Under the pieces are notes generated by a model. That model searched no databases, had not been told where the DNA came from, and saw nothing but the letters and a program-made list of their open reading frames with translations. A DNA stretch of 50,111 nucleotides from Motilibacter peucedani (GTDB lineage Bacteria; Actinomycetota; Actinomycetes; Motilibacterales; Motilibacteraceae): contig NZ_RBWV01000003.1 of assembly GCF_003634695.1 (NCBI RefSeq), positions 1 to 50,111 of the forward strand, read 5' to 3'. The first letter of the stretch is position 1. Each line of letters begins with the position of its first letter. Shown here piece by piece: positions 31,881-40,672 of this stretch. The position numbers and the translations under genes were made by a program.

Positions 31881-33545
31881 ATGTCTCACCCGCCCGCCCC
31901 GCTCGCTGACACCCCAGCGCTGAGGAAGGCTCGCGGAGCCTTCTTCACTCCCGACGAGATCACTGCCTTCATGGCGCAGTGGGCAATCACGTCGGTCGAG
32001 GATCACGTTCTTGATCCATCTGCCGGCGACGCGGCCTTCCTGTCGGCTGCGGTGACGCGGCTGCGTGAGCTCGGCGGCGAGTCTGGAGGCCAGCCTGTCG
32101 TCGACGGCGTCGAGATCCACGAGCAGTCCGCCCGCATCGGTCGCGCCCGGGTGCGCGCGGCCGGCGGAGACGCTCGGTTCCGCGTCTCAGACTTCTTCCT
32201 GGTGTCTCCCTCGCCCACGTACGACGCGGTGATCGGGAACCCGCCCTACGTGCGCTATCAGGGCTGGACCGGCCCAGCGCGCTCGCGCTCGCGTGAAGCG
32301 GCCTTGCAAGCCGGTGTCTCTCTGACGGGGCTTGCTTCGAGCTGGGCTGCGTTCACGGTGCACTCAGCTCTGTTCTTGAAGGAGGGTGGCCGGCTGGCAC
32401 TAGTTCTGCCGGCCGAGCTGCTGTCGGTGAACTACGCCGCTCCGGTCCGGCGGTTCCTGTTTGATCACTTCCGTTCCGTTGAGCTGGTCCTGTTCGACGA
32501 GCAGGTGTTTCCCGAGGCTGAGGCTGACGTAGTGCTGCTCCTGGCCGACGGGTACGGGCTAGGCCCGACCGACCACGCAGTCATCCGCCAAGCTCGCGGC
32601 GCTCGTGACCTGCGCACCCTCGGCGCCGGGACGACGTGGACTCCGCCGGACCCGTCAGGGAAGTGGACCGGCTCGCTCGTCAGCGCTGCGGCCATCGAGC
32701 CGCTGGCCGGCCTCGCCGCCTCAGGGTTGTTCAGCTCGCTGGAGACGTGGGGGGACACGACGCTCGGCATCGTGACAGGCGCCAACAGCTACTTCACACT
32801 GTCACCGGCTCGTGTCAGCGAGCTTGGCCTACGCCGCAGCGAGCTGCTGCGCCTGTCTCCGCCCGGATCCGCGCACCTTCGTGGCTTGGTGCTGTCGGCT
32901 CGCATGCTCACCCGCCTAGGTGCTGCCGGACAATCGACCTACCTTTTTTATCCCGGCCAGAAGCCCTCTCCGGCAGCCATGCGTTACATCGAGATGGGTC
33001 ATGCCACCGGGGTCGATGACGCCTACAAGTGCCGTGTCCGCAGGACGTGGTACCAGGTACCGCTCGTACGCCCAGCAGACCTGTTGCTGACTTGCATGAA
33101 CGCAGACACCCCACGTCTGACCACCAACCAGGCTCAGGCTCACCACCTCAACTCTGTGCACGGTGTGTACCTCCGTCAGCCACACCGCGAACTAGGTGCC
33201 GACCTGCTTCCGCTGGCGAGCCTCAACTCCTTGACACTGCTCAACGCGGAGATGGTCGGCCGTTCATACGGCGGCGGCATCCTGAAGCTGGAGCCCAAGG
33301 AAGCTGACGTGTGGAGCGTGCCGTCCCCCAACCTGGTCGCCGACCGCGCCGATGCACTGCGGCTGATCCGCCGCCAGGTCGCTCGCACCCTTCGGGTGGG
33401 TCGCCTGCTCGACGCGGTCGCGATGGTCGACGACGTGTTGCTCGTCGCCCCAGGTCACCTGAGCACGGCGCAAGTCGCCCACGTGCGTAACGCACGAGAC
33501 GAGCTTGTGCGCCGACGGATGACGAGGTCGAACGGTGCCAAGTAG
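31881..33545 (+). CDS. N6-adenine DNA methyltransferase (type II-like)
   Basis: A 554-residue protein. RGAFFTPDEITAFMAQWA at 19-36 is the FTP-type start of gamma-class enzymes. VLDPSAGDAAFL at 43-54 is the SAM-binding motif I, and GNPPYVRYQGW at 119-129 is catalytic motif IV (NPPY). A target-recognition-like C-terminus follows (LGIVTGANSYFTLSPARVSE, VHGVYLRQPH). It transfers methyl groups to adenine N6 in DNA. ATG at 31881 is chosen over a 702-codon frame because motifs begin after it and AGGA precedes it. The next gene overlaps by 11 bp and is the likely cognate endonuclease. Confidence 0.85.
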   Translation: MSHPPAPLADTPALRKARGAFFTPDEITAFMAQWAITSVEDHVLDPSAGDAAFLSAAVTRLRELGGESGGQPVVDGVEIHEQSARIGRARVRAAGGDARFRVSDFFLVSPSPTYDAVIGNPPYVRYQGWTGPARSRSREAALQAGVSLTGLASSWAAFTVHSALFLKEGGRLALVLPAELLSVNYAAPVRRFLFDHFRSVELVLFDEQVFPEAEADVVLLLADGYGLGPTDHAVIRQARGARDLRTLGAGTTWTPPDPSGKWTGSLVSAAAIEPLAGLAASGLFSSLETWGDTTLGIVTGANSYFTLSPARVSELGLRRSELLRLSPPGSAHLRGLVLSARMLTRLGAAGQSTYLFYPGQKPSPAAMRYIEMGHATGVDDAYKCRVRRTWYQVPLVRPADLLLTCMNADTPRLTTNQAQAHHLNSVHGVYLRQPHRELGADLLPLASLNSLTLLNAEMVGRSYGGGILKLEPKEADVWSVPSPNLVADRADALRLIRRQVARTLRVGRLLDAVAMVDDVLLVAPGHLSTAQVAHVRNARDELVRRRMTRSNGAK

Positions 33546-34590
33546 CAAGGCGTCGGCGAAGGTCCTAGCTTGGCCACTGTTCGACCGCATCGTGGCCGAC
33601 GCGATGGACGGCGGCGACTACACCAACCCGTGGTCGAAGCGGCCGGACGGAACCTTCGTCTTCGAACCCGACTACGGCACCCTTAGACGCCTGCTCGGGG
33701 TGCCCCTCTACCTCAAGGCCCCCACTACCACCGGCGTCCCCGCGCTCGCGCTCGATGTGTGGATCGCCTACGAGCTGCGCCGCGCAGGGTTCGACCCCGA
33801 CGCCGTCTGGCCGCGCGCGACCCACCCTCGCATCCTGCCCGGACCGATCGCCCGACTGCTGGAGAAGGACCTCCTCCCTGCGAAGATTCGTGATCCTTTG
33901 CAGGCCCGGTTGATGAAGGAGGGCAACGTCAAGGGCGTCACGCACTCCAGCGCATCGATCCTCGGAAAGAACTACCTCAAGCAAGTCGACGTGATCATGA
34001 CCGACTGGGCCACCGGTCCGGAGCTGCTCATCTCGACCAAGCGAATGGACTCCTCGTACGGCAAGAACGCGCCGAACCGAGTGGAGGAGTCCTACGGGGA
34101 CGCGAAAAACCTGCGCTTGCGCCACCCTCTAGCGGCTCTGGGTTTCGCGTTCGGTCTGCGCACCGACATCTTCACGAAGGAACCAGAAACCGCCGACTGG
34201 CTGCTTGACCTGCTCGCCAAGCTCGGCCGCGAGGAAGACGCCTACCGCGCTACCTGCGTGATCCTGATGGACTACGGCCAAGACGTCACACTGCCTGACG
34301 ACGCCGAGGGCAGCGACGACGGGGAGGACCGCAGCGCCGCAGCCGGGCTCGTCGATCAACCCGCCGAAGAGGAAGAGCCGGTCGAGGTTCCCAGGTCACA
34401 GGTCGAGCAGCAACTCGCTGAGCTCCCTCCCGTGCGGATCGACCACGACAGGACACCCGCGAGCCTCTCCCCAGCAACGTTCCTCGCAACGCTCGTTGAG
34501 CATGTGCTCGACCAGACACCAGTCAACATGCACCGAGGCGCACGCTTACGACGCCGAGACGCGGCGCTGCAGCGGGCTAAGTCGAGTTGA
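33535..34590 (+). CDS. probable restriction endonuclease partner
   Basis: A 351-residue protein. KNYLKQVDVIMTDWATGPEL, then LLISTKRMDSSYGKNAPNR contain a PD-(D/E)XK-like core: D152, E163 and K169. The usual ExK is here SxK (S167-T-K169), as in variants where the acid has moved. RVEESYGDAKNLRLRHPLAA follows. Residues 265-300 are acidic. It starts with GTG inside the methyltransferase end, 11-bp overlap, so the two are made together and form a restriction-modification pair. I do not recognise the recognition sequence or a named endonuclease family. Confidence 0.7.
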   Translation: MPSSKASAKVLAWPLFDRIVADAMDGGDYTNPWSKRPDGTFVFEPDYGTLRRLLGVPLYLKAPTTTGVPALALDVWIAYELRRAGFDPDAVWPRATHPRILPGPIARLLEKDLLPAKIRDPLQARLMKEGNVKGVTHSSASILGKNYLKQVDVIMTDWATGPELLISTKRMDSSYGKNAPNRVEESYGDAKNLRLRHPLAALGFAFGLRTDIFTKEPETADWLLDLLAKLGREEDAYRATCVILMDYGQDVTLPDDAEGSDDGEDRSAAAGLVDQPAEEEEPVEVPRSQVEQQLAELPPVRIDHDRTPASLSPATFLATLVEHVLDQTPVNMHRGARLRRRDAALQRAKSS

Positions 34591-34628
34591 CTTGTCCCCA
34601 CCTGAGTGCGTGACGGAGAGGAGTCCAC

Positions 34629-35885
34629 GTGCCGCTGCTCCCTGACGGCTTCGACTGGAGCGCTGCGTACGCACTCGCTGCGCAACCCGAGACGGAAGCA
34701 GACTTCGCAGCCCTGCGACTCACCTCTCGGACCTACATCAGCAAGACCTTCCTCTTGCAGCACGGCACCGTCCAAGACCTCGGCCAGCCCGCACGGTATG
34801 TCCATCGTGTGTTCGACCACCGAGTGATCAGTGAGGGCACACCCGAAGACGACTACGAGTGGACGGAGTACGTGGTGCGTGAGTCTCCCGGAGGAAGGGT
34901 GCAGATCACGCTGCAGGTGGCTAGAACCGCTGGCGCGGTCCGAAAGATACAGCTCCGACGGGTAACCACCACGAAGGCAGGAAGCGCCCTCGAAACCCTT
35001 GTCGAGTTCGACCGTACTGAATCTTCGCGTCTGGTCTCGCTCATCAAGCTGCTCGATGACATCCCGATCGAGGGCGACACGACCGTCTTGGTGGATGACG
35101 ACTTGGTGCGCGACCTTGCCGACCACCCCGAGGCTCTCCAAGCTCTGTACGCCCACGACCCTGAGCGCTTTCGGCGCTTCATCGAGAGTGACGTGTCCGC
35201 GGAAGATCTCGTCGCCGTCGCCTACCGCCGGGGTGAGGTTGAAGAGTTCCGCAACCTGCTGCATGACGACGACTACTTCGACCTCGCGGCAACATCTGCC
35301 GGCGGGCCCGAGAAGGTGTGGCAGCAGTTCCTCGAGCGCAACCCGTGGGTGCTCGGCTTAGGCCTCTCCGGTCAACTGTTAACGTCTTGGGACGACGAGA
35401 AACTGGAGCGAACGGTCGCCGGCAGCTCGGTGGTCGGCGCAGGTAAGCGGGTAGACGCCCTGTTGCAGACGAATGGCCGGCTGAACATGCTGGCCTTCGC
35501 GGAGATCAAGCACCACCGCACCCCGCTGCTGCACCACGACCAGTACCGCGCCGGCTGCTGGGCACCCTCGCACGACCTCTCGGGCGGCGTCACTCAGGTG
35601 CAACAGACCGTCCACCGAGCCCTCGACACGATCGGGGAACGGCTGCACGTGCGGGGAGCCGACGGGGCCGAGACCGGCCAAGTGGCCTTCCTCATGCAAC
35701 CCCGCTCGTACCTGATCGTGGGGCACCTCAACCAGTTGACCGGCGTTGGCGGCGTGCACCCTGAGAAGCATCGCTCTTTCGAGGTCTATCGCCAGAACCT
35801 GCATCGACCCGAGATCGTCACCTTCGATGAGTTGCTCGCCCGCGCCGAGTGGAGCGTTGCTCTAGCGGAGAGTTCTGGGGGATAG
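34629..35885 (+). CDS. Shedu-like nuclease (DUF4263)
   Basis: A 418-residue protein. The C-terminal DUF4263 domain starts near 225: EKVWQQFLERNPWVLGLGLS, then GKRVDALLQTNGRL, LAFAEIKHH and YRAGCWAPSHDLSGGVTQVQ. D276, E292 and K294 form the PD-(D/E)XK site. The N-terminal half (DDYEWTEYVVRESP, LVSLIKLLDDIP) is the sensing part typical of long SduA proteins. Shedu is a known single-gene phage-defence system with nuclease activity. GTG at 34629 follows GGAGAGGAG. It lies 38 bp after the endonuclease gene, so restriction and Shedu may be co-transcribed. A weak hairpin GGCCGA/TCGGCC follows at 35898-35914. Confidence 0.88.
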   Translation: MPLLPDGFDWSAAYALAAQPETEADFAALRLTSRTYISKTFLLQHGTVQDLGQPARYVHRVFDHRVISEGTPEDDYEWTEYVVRESPGGRVQITLQVARTAGAVRKIQLRRVTTTKAGSALETLVEFDRTESSRLVSLIKLLDDIPIEGDTTVLVDDDLVRDLADHPEALQALYAHDPERFRRFIESDVSAEDLVAVAYRRGEVEEFRNLLHDDDYFDLAATSAGGPEKVWQQFLERNPWVLGLGLSGQLLTSWDDEKLERTVAGSSVVGAGKRVDALLQTNGRLNMLAFAEIKHHRTPLLHHDQYRAGCWAPSHDLSGGVTQVQQTVHRALDTIGERLHVRGADGAETGQVAFLMQPRSYLIVGHLNQLTGVGGVHPEKHRSFEVYRQNLHRPEIVTFDELLARAEWSVALAESSGG

Positions 35886-36022
35886 AGCGCGACGCAAGGC
35901 CGATGGCTTCGGCCCTGCAGTCAGCTTCACTGCGCTTGCCGAAGCGGTAATGCGACAATCAAGCAGCATGACCAGTCACAACCACCGTCAACTAAACCCG
36001 CAGCAATCCCGTGTGGTGACCG

Positions 36023-37756
36023 TCAGTCCTCGAGCGTCGCTGCGAGGCTGAAGTTGTCCCGCGCCCTACTGCGCAGCTCCAGCAGTACGTCCTGCCGCTT
36101 GAAGTCGACGTTGAATTCGTCGACTTGGGAGTCCCTTGCCCGCTGGTCGTAACGCTGCTTGAGCGTAGCTGCAGCGATGCGGCTGGGCTGCCTGAGCGAG
36201 GCGGCCAGCGCGACTAGATCGGCGGTAGCCGTCGCCGGGTCGAGCAGAAGCCTCCGCAGCTTCTCATCCGAACGCAACACCTGCCCGACCATGTAGATCA
36301 AAACCATGCGCGTGAGTTGCCAACTCTTGCGGTAGGCCTGAGGGACCCGGGCCTTCTCCGACTCCACGACCTGCTTGATCGCATCGACCAGGACGACGTG
36401 CGCGGCGGTGATCGACTCGTTGAAGATCATGGCGTGGTTCTCGCTCTCGAAGAGGGCGAGGCGCTTCACGGCCAGCCAGGGCTGCTCGTTGTAGACGGCG
36501 CAAAGGAGCTGGGCCGCGTCGTCATTGGAGATGACCTTGCCCGCGGCTGCGCTAAGGGTGGCGTCTGGTCGAGTCTCGTAGGTGATAGTCGGAAAGTTCA
36601 CCGCGAAGTCACTGACCAACTTCTGCTGCGGTCCTCTCAGGGCCACGAGGTTTCGGGCGTTGACCGCGCTCTGTGTGTTGCTGCGCCAGGAGATCTCCTT
36701 CGCCAGCTGAGGACGGCCGGCGACCTCCACAAACTTGACGAAGACGCGCAACTCGTTCGTGAGCTCAGCGTCGGCGTCAGCTCTGGCGAATGCGATGGTC
36801 GACTGAGCGCCGTTGACGACGGACGGTTTCTTGGCGACGAGCCTGTCCTCCTCGAGGACAAGCTCGTCGCAAACGACGGTCATGCCGTTATGGAAGGCAA
36901 GGAAGTCCTTGTGCTCGTGCTGGCGTCTGATTGCTCCATCGAGCTGATCGCGGACGCGGTTGCGCCGCACTTCGCGCCGCACGTTCAACTCGAACAGTGT
37001 CCGATTGTCGATGCCGTCCCATTGGACGATGTCGATGGCCCGTACGGAGGCCATCACCACGCGGTTCGGGGCGGTTCCGAGCACGATCCGCTCGTCCGCC
37101 GAGCAGGGCGCCTCGATGTCAGCGGTCGTGATGGCCGGTGTGGCGACTGCTTGAGCCAACGGACCAAGGCGGTTGAGGTCGTGAACCGTGAAGTAGCCCG
37201 GACGCTGGGTCGCGTTGGTCGAGGCGACGAGGCGCTTGGCTGAGCCGTTGAGCACCCCGCTGGTGATCAGCGCAATGCGGACACGCAGTCTTCCCTCGGT
37301 GTAGGCGCCAGCCCGCAACTTCCGCACGAGGTCGAATCGTTGAATGAGATGCCGCAGCTTGTCCTCGACACGCCCCGACAGGAGCGCCTCCAGACTCTCC
37401 ACGGTTGTGAAGTGCGCAGCGGCCGAAATCAGGCCGGTCATCGACGTCACCCCGACGTTAGTCGGGGCCTCGGTGTACTTGCTCTGGTAGATCACCAGCG
37501 TTTCGGGGGCGTCCTCCCCGCTGGCTGGCTCGAGATAAAGCGCATCAACGCCGTTGTCGTCATCTCCGTCACAGATGAACTCGTAGGCATCGAGGTCGTC
37601 GAGCCCCACGACGTTCCGGAGGAACCACAGCAACAGGACAGAGCGCTCCTTGGCAAGACCGCCGGCTTCGTCCAACGTCGCGAGCTTCGCGAGGAGGTCG
37701 TACATCTGCTGTCTGTTGAGGCGATCGCTCGGCAGAGCGGGGCTGGCCGTTGGCAT
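36023..37756 (-). CDS. AIPR (abortive infection phage resistance) family protein
   Basis: A 577-residue protein of the AIPR family (PF10592). The N-terminal FICDGDDDNGVDALYLEP and VIYQSKYTEAP segments carry D71 and Q91-S-K93, a PD-(D/E)XK-like nuclease site with Q in place of the acid. The AIPR core follows: FELNVRREVRRNRVRDQLDG, FLAFHNGMTVVCDELVLEED, VVNGAQSTIAFA and ISWRSNTQSAVNARNLVAL. AIPR proteins are found in phage-defence islands. ATG at 37756 is chosen because the family begins there; the frame to 38098 crosses regulatory DNA. A 22-bp near-palindrome (37830-37851) lies upstream. It is tail-to-tail with Shedu. Confidence 0.85.
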   Translation of the reverse strand: MPTASPALPSDRLNRQQMYDLLAKLATLDEAGGLAKERSVLLLWFLRNVVGLDDLDAYEFICDGDDDNGVDALYLEPASGEDAPETLVIYQSKYTEAPTNVGVTSMTGLISAAAHFTTVESLEALLSGRVEDKLRHLIQRFDLVRKLRAGAYTEGRLRVRIALITSGVLNGSAKRLVASTNATQRPGYFTVHDLNRLGPLAQAVATPAITTADIEAPCSADERIVLGTAPNRVVMASVRAIDIVQWDGIDNRTLFELNVRREVRRNRVRDQLDGAIRRQHEHKDFLAFHNGMTVVCDELVLEEDRLVAKKPSVVNGAQSTIAFARADADAELTNELRVFVKFVEVAGRPQLAKEISWRSNTQSAVNARNLVALRGPQQKLVSDFAVNFPTITYETRPDATLSAAAGKVISNDDAAQLLCAVYNEQPWLAVKRLALFESENHAMIFNESITAAHVVLVDAIKQVVESEKARVPQAYRKSWQLTRMVLIYMVGQVLRSDEKLRRLLLDPATATADLVALAASLRQPSRIAAATLKQRYDQRARDSQVDEFNVDFKRQDVLLELRSRARDNFSLAATLED

Positions 37757-37829
37757 CCCCCGACCGTAGCTGGAGCCAGCGGGCGTCGGGAAGGTTTGCT
37801 CTGCGTACGGTGTCCTCACGGATCGCGGT

Positions 37830-37851
37830 CCCGTAAACGGTCGTTTGCGGG
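37830..37851. promoter_or_regulatory. 22-bp near-palindrome upstream of AIPR
   Basis: The arms CCCGTAAACG and CGTTTGCGGG match at nine of ten positions around a GT centre. It lies 74-95 bp before the AIPR start codon and probably forms its operator. It shares CGTAAAC with the transfer operators but not their CTTAC half, so it is likely bound by a different protein. Confidence 0.55.
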
Positions 37852-37905
37852 ACTGATGCGCCGCGCAACCGGTCTGTGCCACAAACCTTGGCTGAGGGTC
37901 GGTTA

Positions 37906-37935
37906 CGTGACGTTGGTTTCGTGCACCAGTTCTGC
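37906..37935 (-). repeat. imperfect inverted repeat, left copy
   Basis: On the minus strand this reads GCAGAACTGGTGCACG then AAACCAACGTCACG. The 16-base core and most of the rest recur in inverted orientation at 40673-40704, next to a serine recombinase gene. It is a candidate recombination site or transposon end upstream of AIPR. Confidence 0.6.
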
Positions 37936-38094
37936 TACACGGGCTCACGCTCGGGCTTGCCTGCCGGCGGCGGGGGAGCGGGTGTGTAGCGAAAACGAAC
38001 AATTTCGGGATGCGGACCCAGCTGCCGCTCGCTCGTCGTCGGCTGCATGGTGTCGCTGCCGTCCTGGTGGCTTGTCGCAGCTCAACGGTCTCGT

Positions 38095-39432
38095 TCAAGA
38101 GCGCCGGTCGAGTGCGGTGCGAGCCAAGCGTGTCAGGGTGTCGCTGCCCCCATCGAGTTGTGGTGTTGCGTTGAGGCGCAGCAGTGTGTCGTCCTGTCGC
38201 ACGAGCACCTGGGGGCCTGCCTCGCTTTCCGTGGCGTAGGCCTCGTCACCGAAACCAGGGAGGGGCGTCATGGACGTCATGCCTGACTTGCAGCTGCCGA
38301 GACCGCTGCGCATCGCTGCGAGGTATCGAGCCGCCTGACCCGGCGCGAAGGTGATGACGTCCTCGTAGATTGTGGTGCCGGTCGTGTCGCGGTAGCCCTG
38401 GTACACCTCGGCGCCGACGGTGGCGTACGCGACAGTCCTTGTGCAGTGCGCCGGGTCGGGCAAGCTCGAGTTGCCGCCCGGGATGGGCCCCATGTCTGTG
38501 GACGGGCTCCAGATCTGCCAGTCGGGGCCGATGTCACCGGGTAGTAGGAAGCCCGCCGGCACGTGGGTCGGCTTGGCGTACGCGGCGATGCCGGGCAGTG
38601 TCCGCGGTGTGACGCCGGTCAGGCGAGCGAGCATGGCCGAGGCGAGGGCATCCAGCCAGTCGTTGGTGAGCCCCAGCTGCGTTCGGGCGTTCAGCGGCGT
38701 GACCGTGGTCACGACCCCGCGCTCACCCACTAAGACGATGACGGCCCACTCCGGTGGCTGCTGCGTCGAGGTGCGGTGGGCGATGAGCACCCGAGCTCCG
38801 TCGCGGATCGTGTTGGCCAGGATCTCGCTGCTGCTGGGAGGGACCTGCCCCGCGCCGGACTTGATGGTGTACCCGTCGGAGCGGCAGGCGGCACCAAGAC
38901 CGGCTGCGGTGAACCACGCTGCCGCGTCGGCGGCCGAGCCGAACTCTTCCGCTTCGGTGGACAGCGACCAGGCCGGGTCGGTGTCTGTGGTGCTCAGCGA
39001 GTCGCTGACCTGCATGCGGGAGGGACCCGAGCCGGGCGACCTGCCTCCGTCGGGGTAGTCGGCGAAGGAGCCCCACGGCTCGGCGAGGTCACTGGCCTGG
39101 ACGAGCACGGATCGGGGCAGCGCTGGTCCGATGGCAGGCTGTGGCTGGCTCTCCGGCAGGGTGGCGCAGTCCACGGTCGGAATGGGCGCTGCAGTCATGG
39201 TCACGACAGGAGGCGTGGTGGGCGGCGAGGTGTCCGTGCGGCCGGCATGTCCGGGGACGATCACCGCGGCCAGCGTGCCGGCGAGAGCTACCGCGGCGGC
39301 CAGCGCGCTGACGCTGACCCGTCGCCGGCGACGGCGCTGGAGCGCGGCAGCCATGATCGACTCGGCGTTCAATGCAGGGATGCCAGGGCGGGTGTCACGG
39401 AGTGGTGCGAGCAGTCGGTCGTCGCTGGTCAT
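38095..39432 (-). CDS. sigma-factor-linked membrane protein, possible anti-sigma or sensor
   Basis: A 445-residue protein: a cytoplasmic part of about 38 residues (TSDDRLLAPLRDTRPGIPA), one membrane segment (VSVSALAAAVALAGTLAAVI), a Thr/Pro linker, and an outer region of two similar halves (for example SVLVQASDLAEPWGSFADYP and GFLLPGDIGPDWQIW). I do not recognise a named domain outside. ATG at 39432 overlaps the SigE-type stop by 4 bp (ATGA), so the two are co-translated. That pairing suggests an anti-sigma or signal sensor, although no classical zinc anti-sigma motif is present. The longer frame to 39783 runs inside the sigma gene. Confidence 0.75.
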   Translation of the reverse strand: MTSDDRLLAPLRDTRPGIPALNAESIMAAALQRRRRRRVSVSALAAAVALAGTLAAVIVPGHAGRTDTSPPTTPPVVTMTAAPIPTVDCATLPESQPQPAIGPALPRSVLVQASDLAEPWGSFADYPDGGRSPGSGPSRMQVSDSLSTTDTDPAWSLSTEAEEFGSAADAAAWFTAAGLGAACRSDGYTIKSGAGQVPPSSSEILANTIRDGARVLIAHRTSTQQPPEWAVIVLVGERGVVTTVTPLNARTQLGLTNDWLDALASAMLARLTGVTPRTLPGIAAYAKPTHVPAGFLLPGDIGPDWQIWSPSTDMGPIPGGNSSLPDPAHCTRTVAYATVGAEVYQGYRDTTGTTIYEDVITFAPGQAARYLAAMRSGLGSCKSGMTSMTPLPGFGDEAYATESEAGPQVLVRQDDTLLRLNATPQLDGGSDTLTRLARTALDRRS

Positions 39433-39938
39433 GGCATATCTCCCACAGGCTCTGCTGCCTGCGCCCTCAGCTTCGCCAGGGCTCGGGCGCTGGTGCTTTT
39501 GACGGTGCCGGCGGCGATGCCCAGCTCGAGGGCGGTCTGCTGCTCGGAAAGGTCTTCGATGAAGCGGAGGATGACGACGGCGCGTTCTCGCCTGGTCAGG
39601 CGCGCGAGGGCGCGGCGGAGGGCGTCGCGATCGTCGGCGTTGTTGACTGTGTCCGCTGCGACGTCGTCCGGCGTCTCTGCGGTGAGTGATTCGCGGGAGT
39701 GCCGCCGCCACCACGACACCTGGCCGTTCAGTACGGATCTGCGGACGTAGGCGAAGGGATCCTCGTCTCGGATCTTGTCCCAACGCAGGTACGCGCCCAT
39801 GAGAGCGGACTGGACGAGGTCCTCGGCGCGGTGTCGGTCACCGCAAGCAAGCTCGGCTACATGCAACAGCCGGCGGGCAGAGCCGGCGACGAACGCCGTG
39901 AACTCCTCCCTGTCCCGCTCACCAGTCACCACTCCCAC
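39429..39938 (-). CDS. SigE-family ECF sigma factor
   Basis: A 169-residue extracytoplasmic-function sigma factor. Region 2 covers FTAFVAGSARRLLHVAELAC, then HRAEDLVQSALMGAYLRWDK. Region 4 covers ALARLTRRERAVVILRFIED, LSEQQTALELGIAAGTVKST and SARALAKLRAQ. The AAGTVKSTSARAL recognition helix is typical of the actinobacterial SigE family. It directs RNA polymerase to a small set of promoters, usually including its own. Upstream DNA to 40098 would hold that promoter, which I could not place. It is coupled to the membrane-protein gene. Confidence 0.88.
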   Translation of the reverse strand: MGVVTGERDREEFTAFVAGSARRLLHVAELACGDRHRAEDLVQSALMGAYLRWDKIRDEDPFAYVRRSVLNGQVSWWRRHSRESLTAETPDDVAADTVNNADDRDALRRALARLTRRERAVVILRFIEDLSEQQTALELGIAAGTVKSTSARALAKLRAQAAEPVGDMP

Positions 39939-40098
39939 AAACTAGAGACGCCGAGCAGCTGCCATCGGTTCGGTGCCCGAAGCGGTCATCTCGCACGCCG
40001 TGCTTCCGCCCGCTGCGGCGACGATCCTGCTGTCCGCCTGGTAGGAGCGGCGGTCACGCTAGGACTCCTCAGCGCGGCAAGAGCGTGAACTCGACAGG

Positions 40099-40311
40099 TC
40101 AGACGCGAGGGTCACTCTCATCGTCGTAGGGCTCAGGCCAGCCGCGAGCCCGGTACTCGTCGTTGCTCTTCCGAGCCCAGCTCGAGGGGAGCCAGTTGAC
40201 GTTGCCGTTCCCTCCACCGCGCCGCGGCTTGCCGCCAGGCGCGAAGAACCCGCCGAACACAACGATGAGGATCGCCGCAACGCCGACTACCCCAAGGATG
40301 ATCTGTTCCAC
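40099..40311 (-). CDS. small single-pass membrane protein
   Basis: A 70-residue protein: MEQIILGVVGVAAILIVVFG, GFFAPGGKPRRGGG and a polar tail WARKSNDEYRARGWPEPYDD. One membrane segment with a cytoplasmic basic then acidic tail. It stands about 160 bp before the sigma gene on the same strand. Its function is unknown; the clean hydrophobic segment and polar tail make a real gene likely. Confidence 0.55.
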   Translation of the reverse strand: MEQIILGVVGVAAILIVVFGGFFAPGGKPRRGGGNGNVNWLPSSWARKSNDEYRARGWPEPYDDESDPRV

Positions 40312-40450
40312 CCGTCATCGCTCCTTGGGTCGGTTAGCCGCTCACCTCTTATGAGCGTCTCCGGATAGAAGGCGCACAAACGATCTTGCGGTCATCGGCA
40401 TGACCGTGAACTCGGCTGGGGTTGTCGGTGCCTCCTGACACGCTGCGTGG
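40312..40450. other. intergenic DNA before the small 50-aa gene
   Basis: No gene is supported between the small membrane-protein gene and the 50-residue gene. Open leftward frames across 40349-40687 have Arg/Ser-rich shadow composition. Confidence 0.35.
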
Positions 40451-40603
40451 GTGGACTCTCGACTGGTCGACCTGAACGTTCGAGTGGCCTTGCTGGCCGA
40501 TGCATGGCTCGACAGCGGTGACGATGCGGTGCTCGTTCGCTTGGAGGCCGCGGTCGCAGCGAGGCGCGACTACCTTCAGCCCGCCCTCCAGCTGCTGCTC
40601 TGA
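40451..40603 (+). CDS. 50-aa paralogue of the 67-aa transfer-operon protein
   Basis: A 50-codon frame from GTG at 40451 to TGA at 40601-40603, bounded upstream by an in-frame stop at 40436. VDSRLVDLNVRVALLADAWL and ARRDYLQPALQLLL align with RVDSELVTLEHRIAVLADAW and LRRDLLQPTLLEL of the protein at 4522-4725. It lacks a good ribosome site, so it may be a remnant or be weakly expressed. The upstream copy is longer at both ends. Confidence 0.55.
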   Translation: MDSRLVDLNVRVALLADAWLDSGDDAVLVRLEAAVAARRDYLQPALQLLL

Positions 40604-40672
40604 CCTCGGTCGTTTCTGGCACGACTCGGGGAGTGGCGGCCACCGGCCCGCCGCTGAGCGTGGCTGTCTGTT

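Noticed and set aside
37960-38040. tRNA-like sequence suggested by the translated phrase GSWVRIP
   Set aside because: No cloverleaf with acceptor and anticodon stems can be folded by eye. The phrase arises from a GGGTCCGCATCCCG stretch only.
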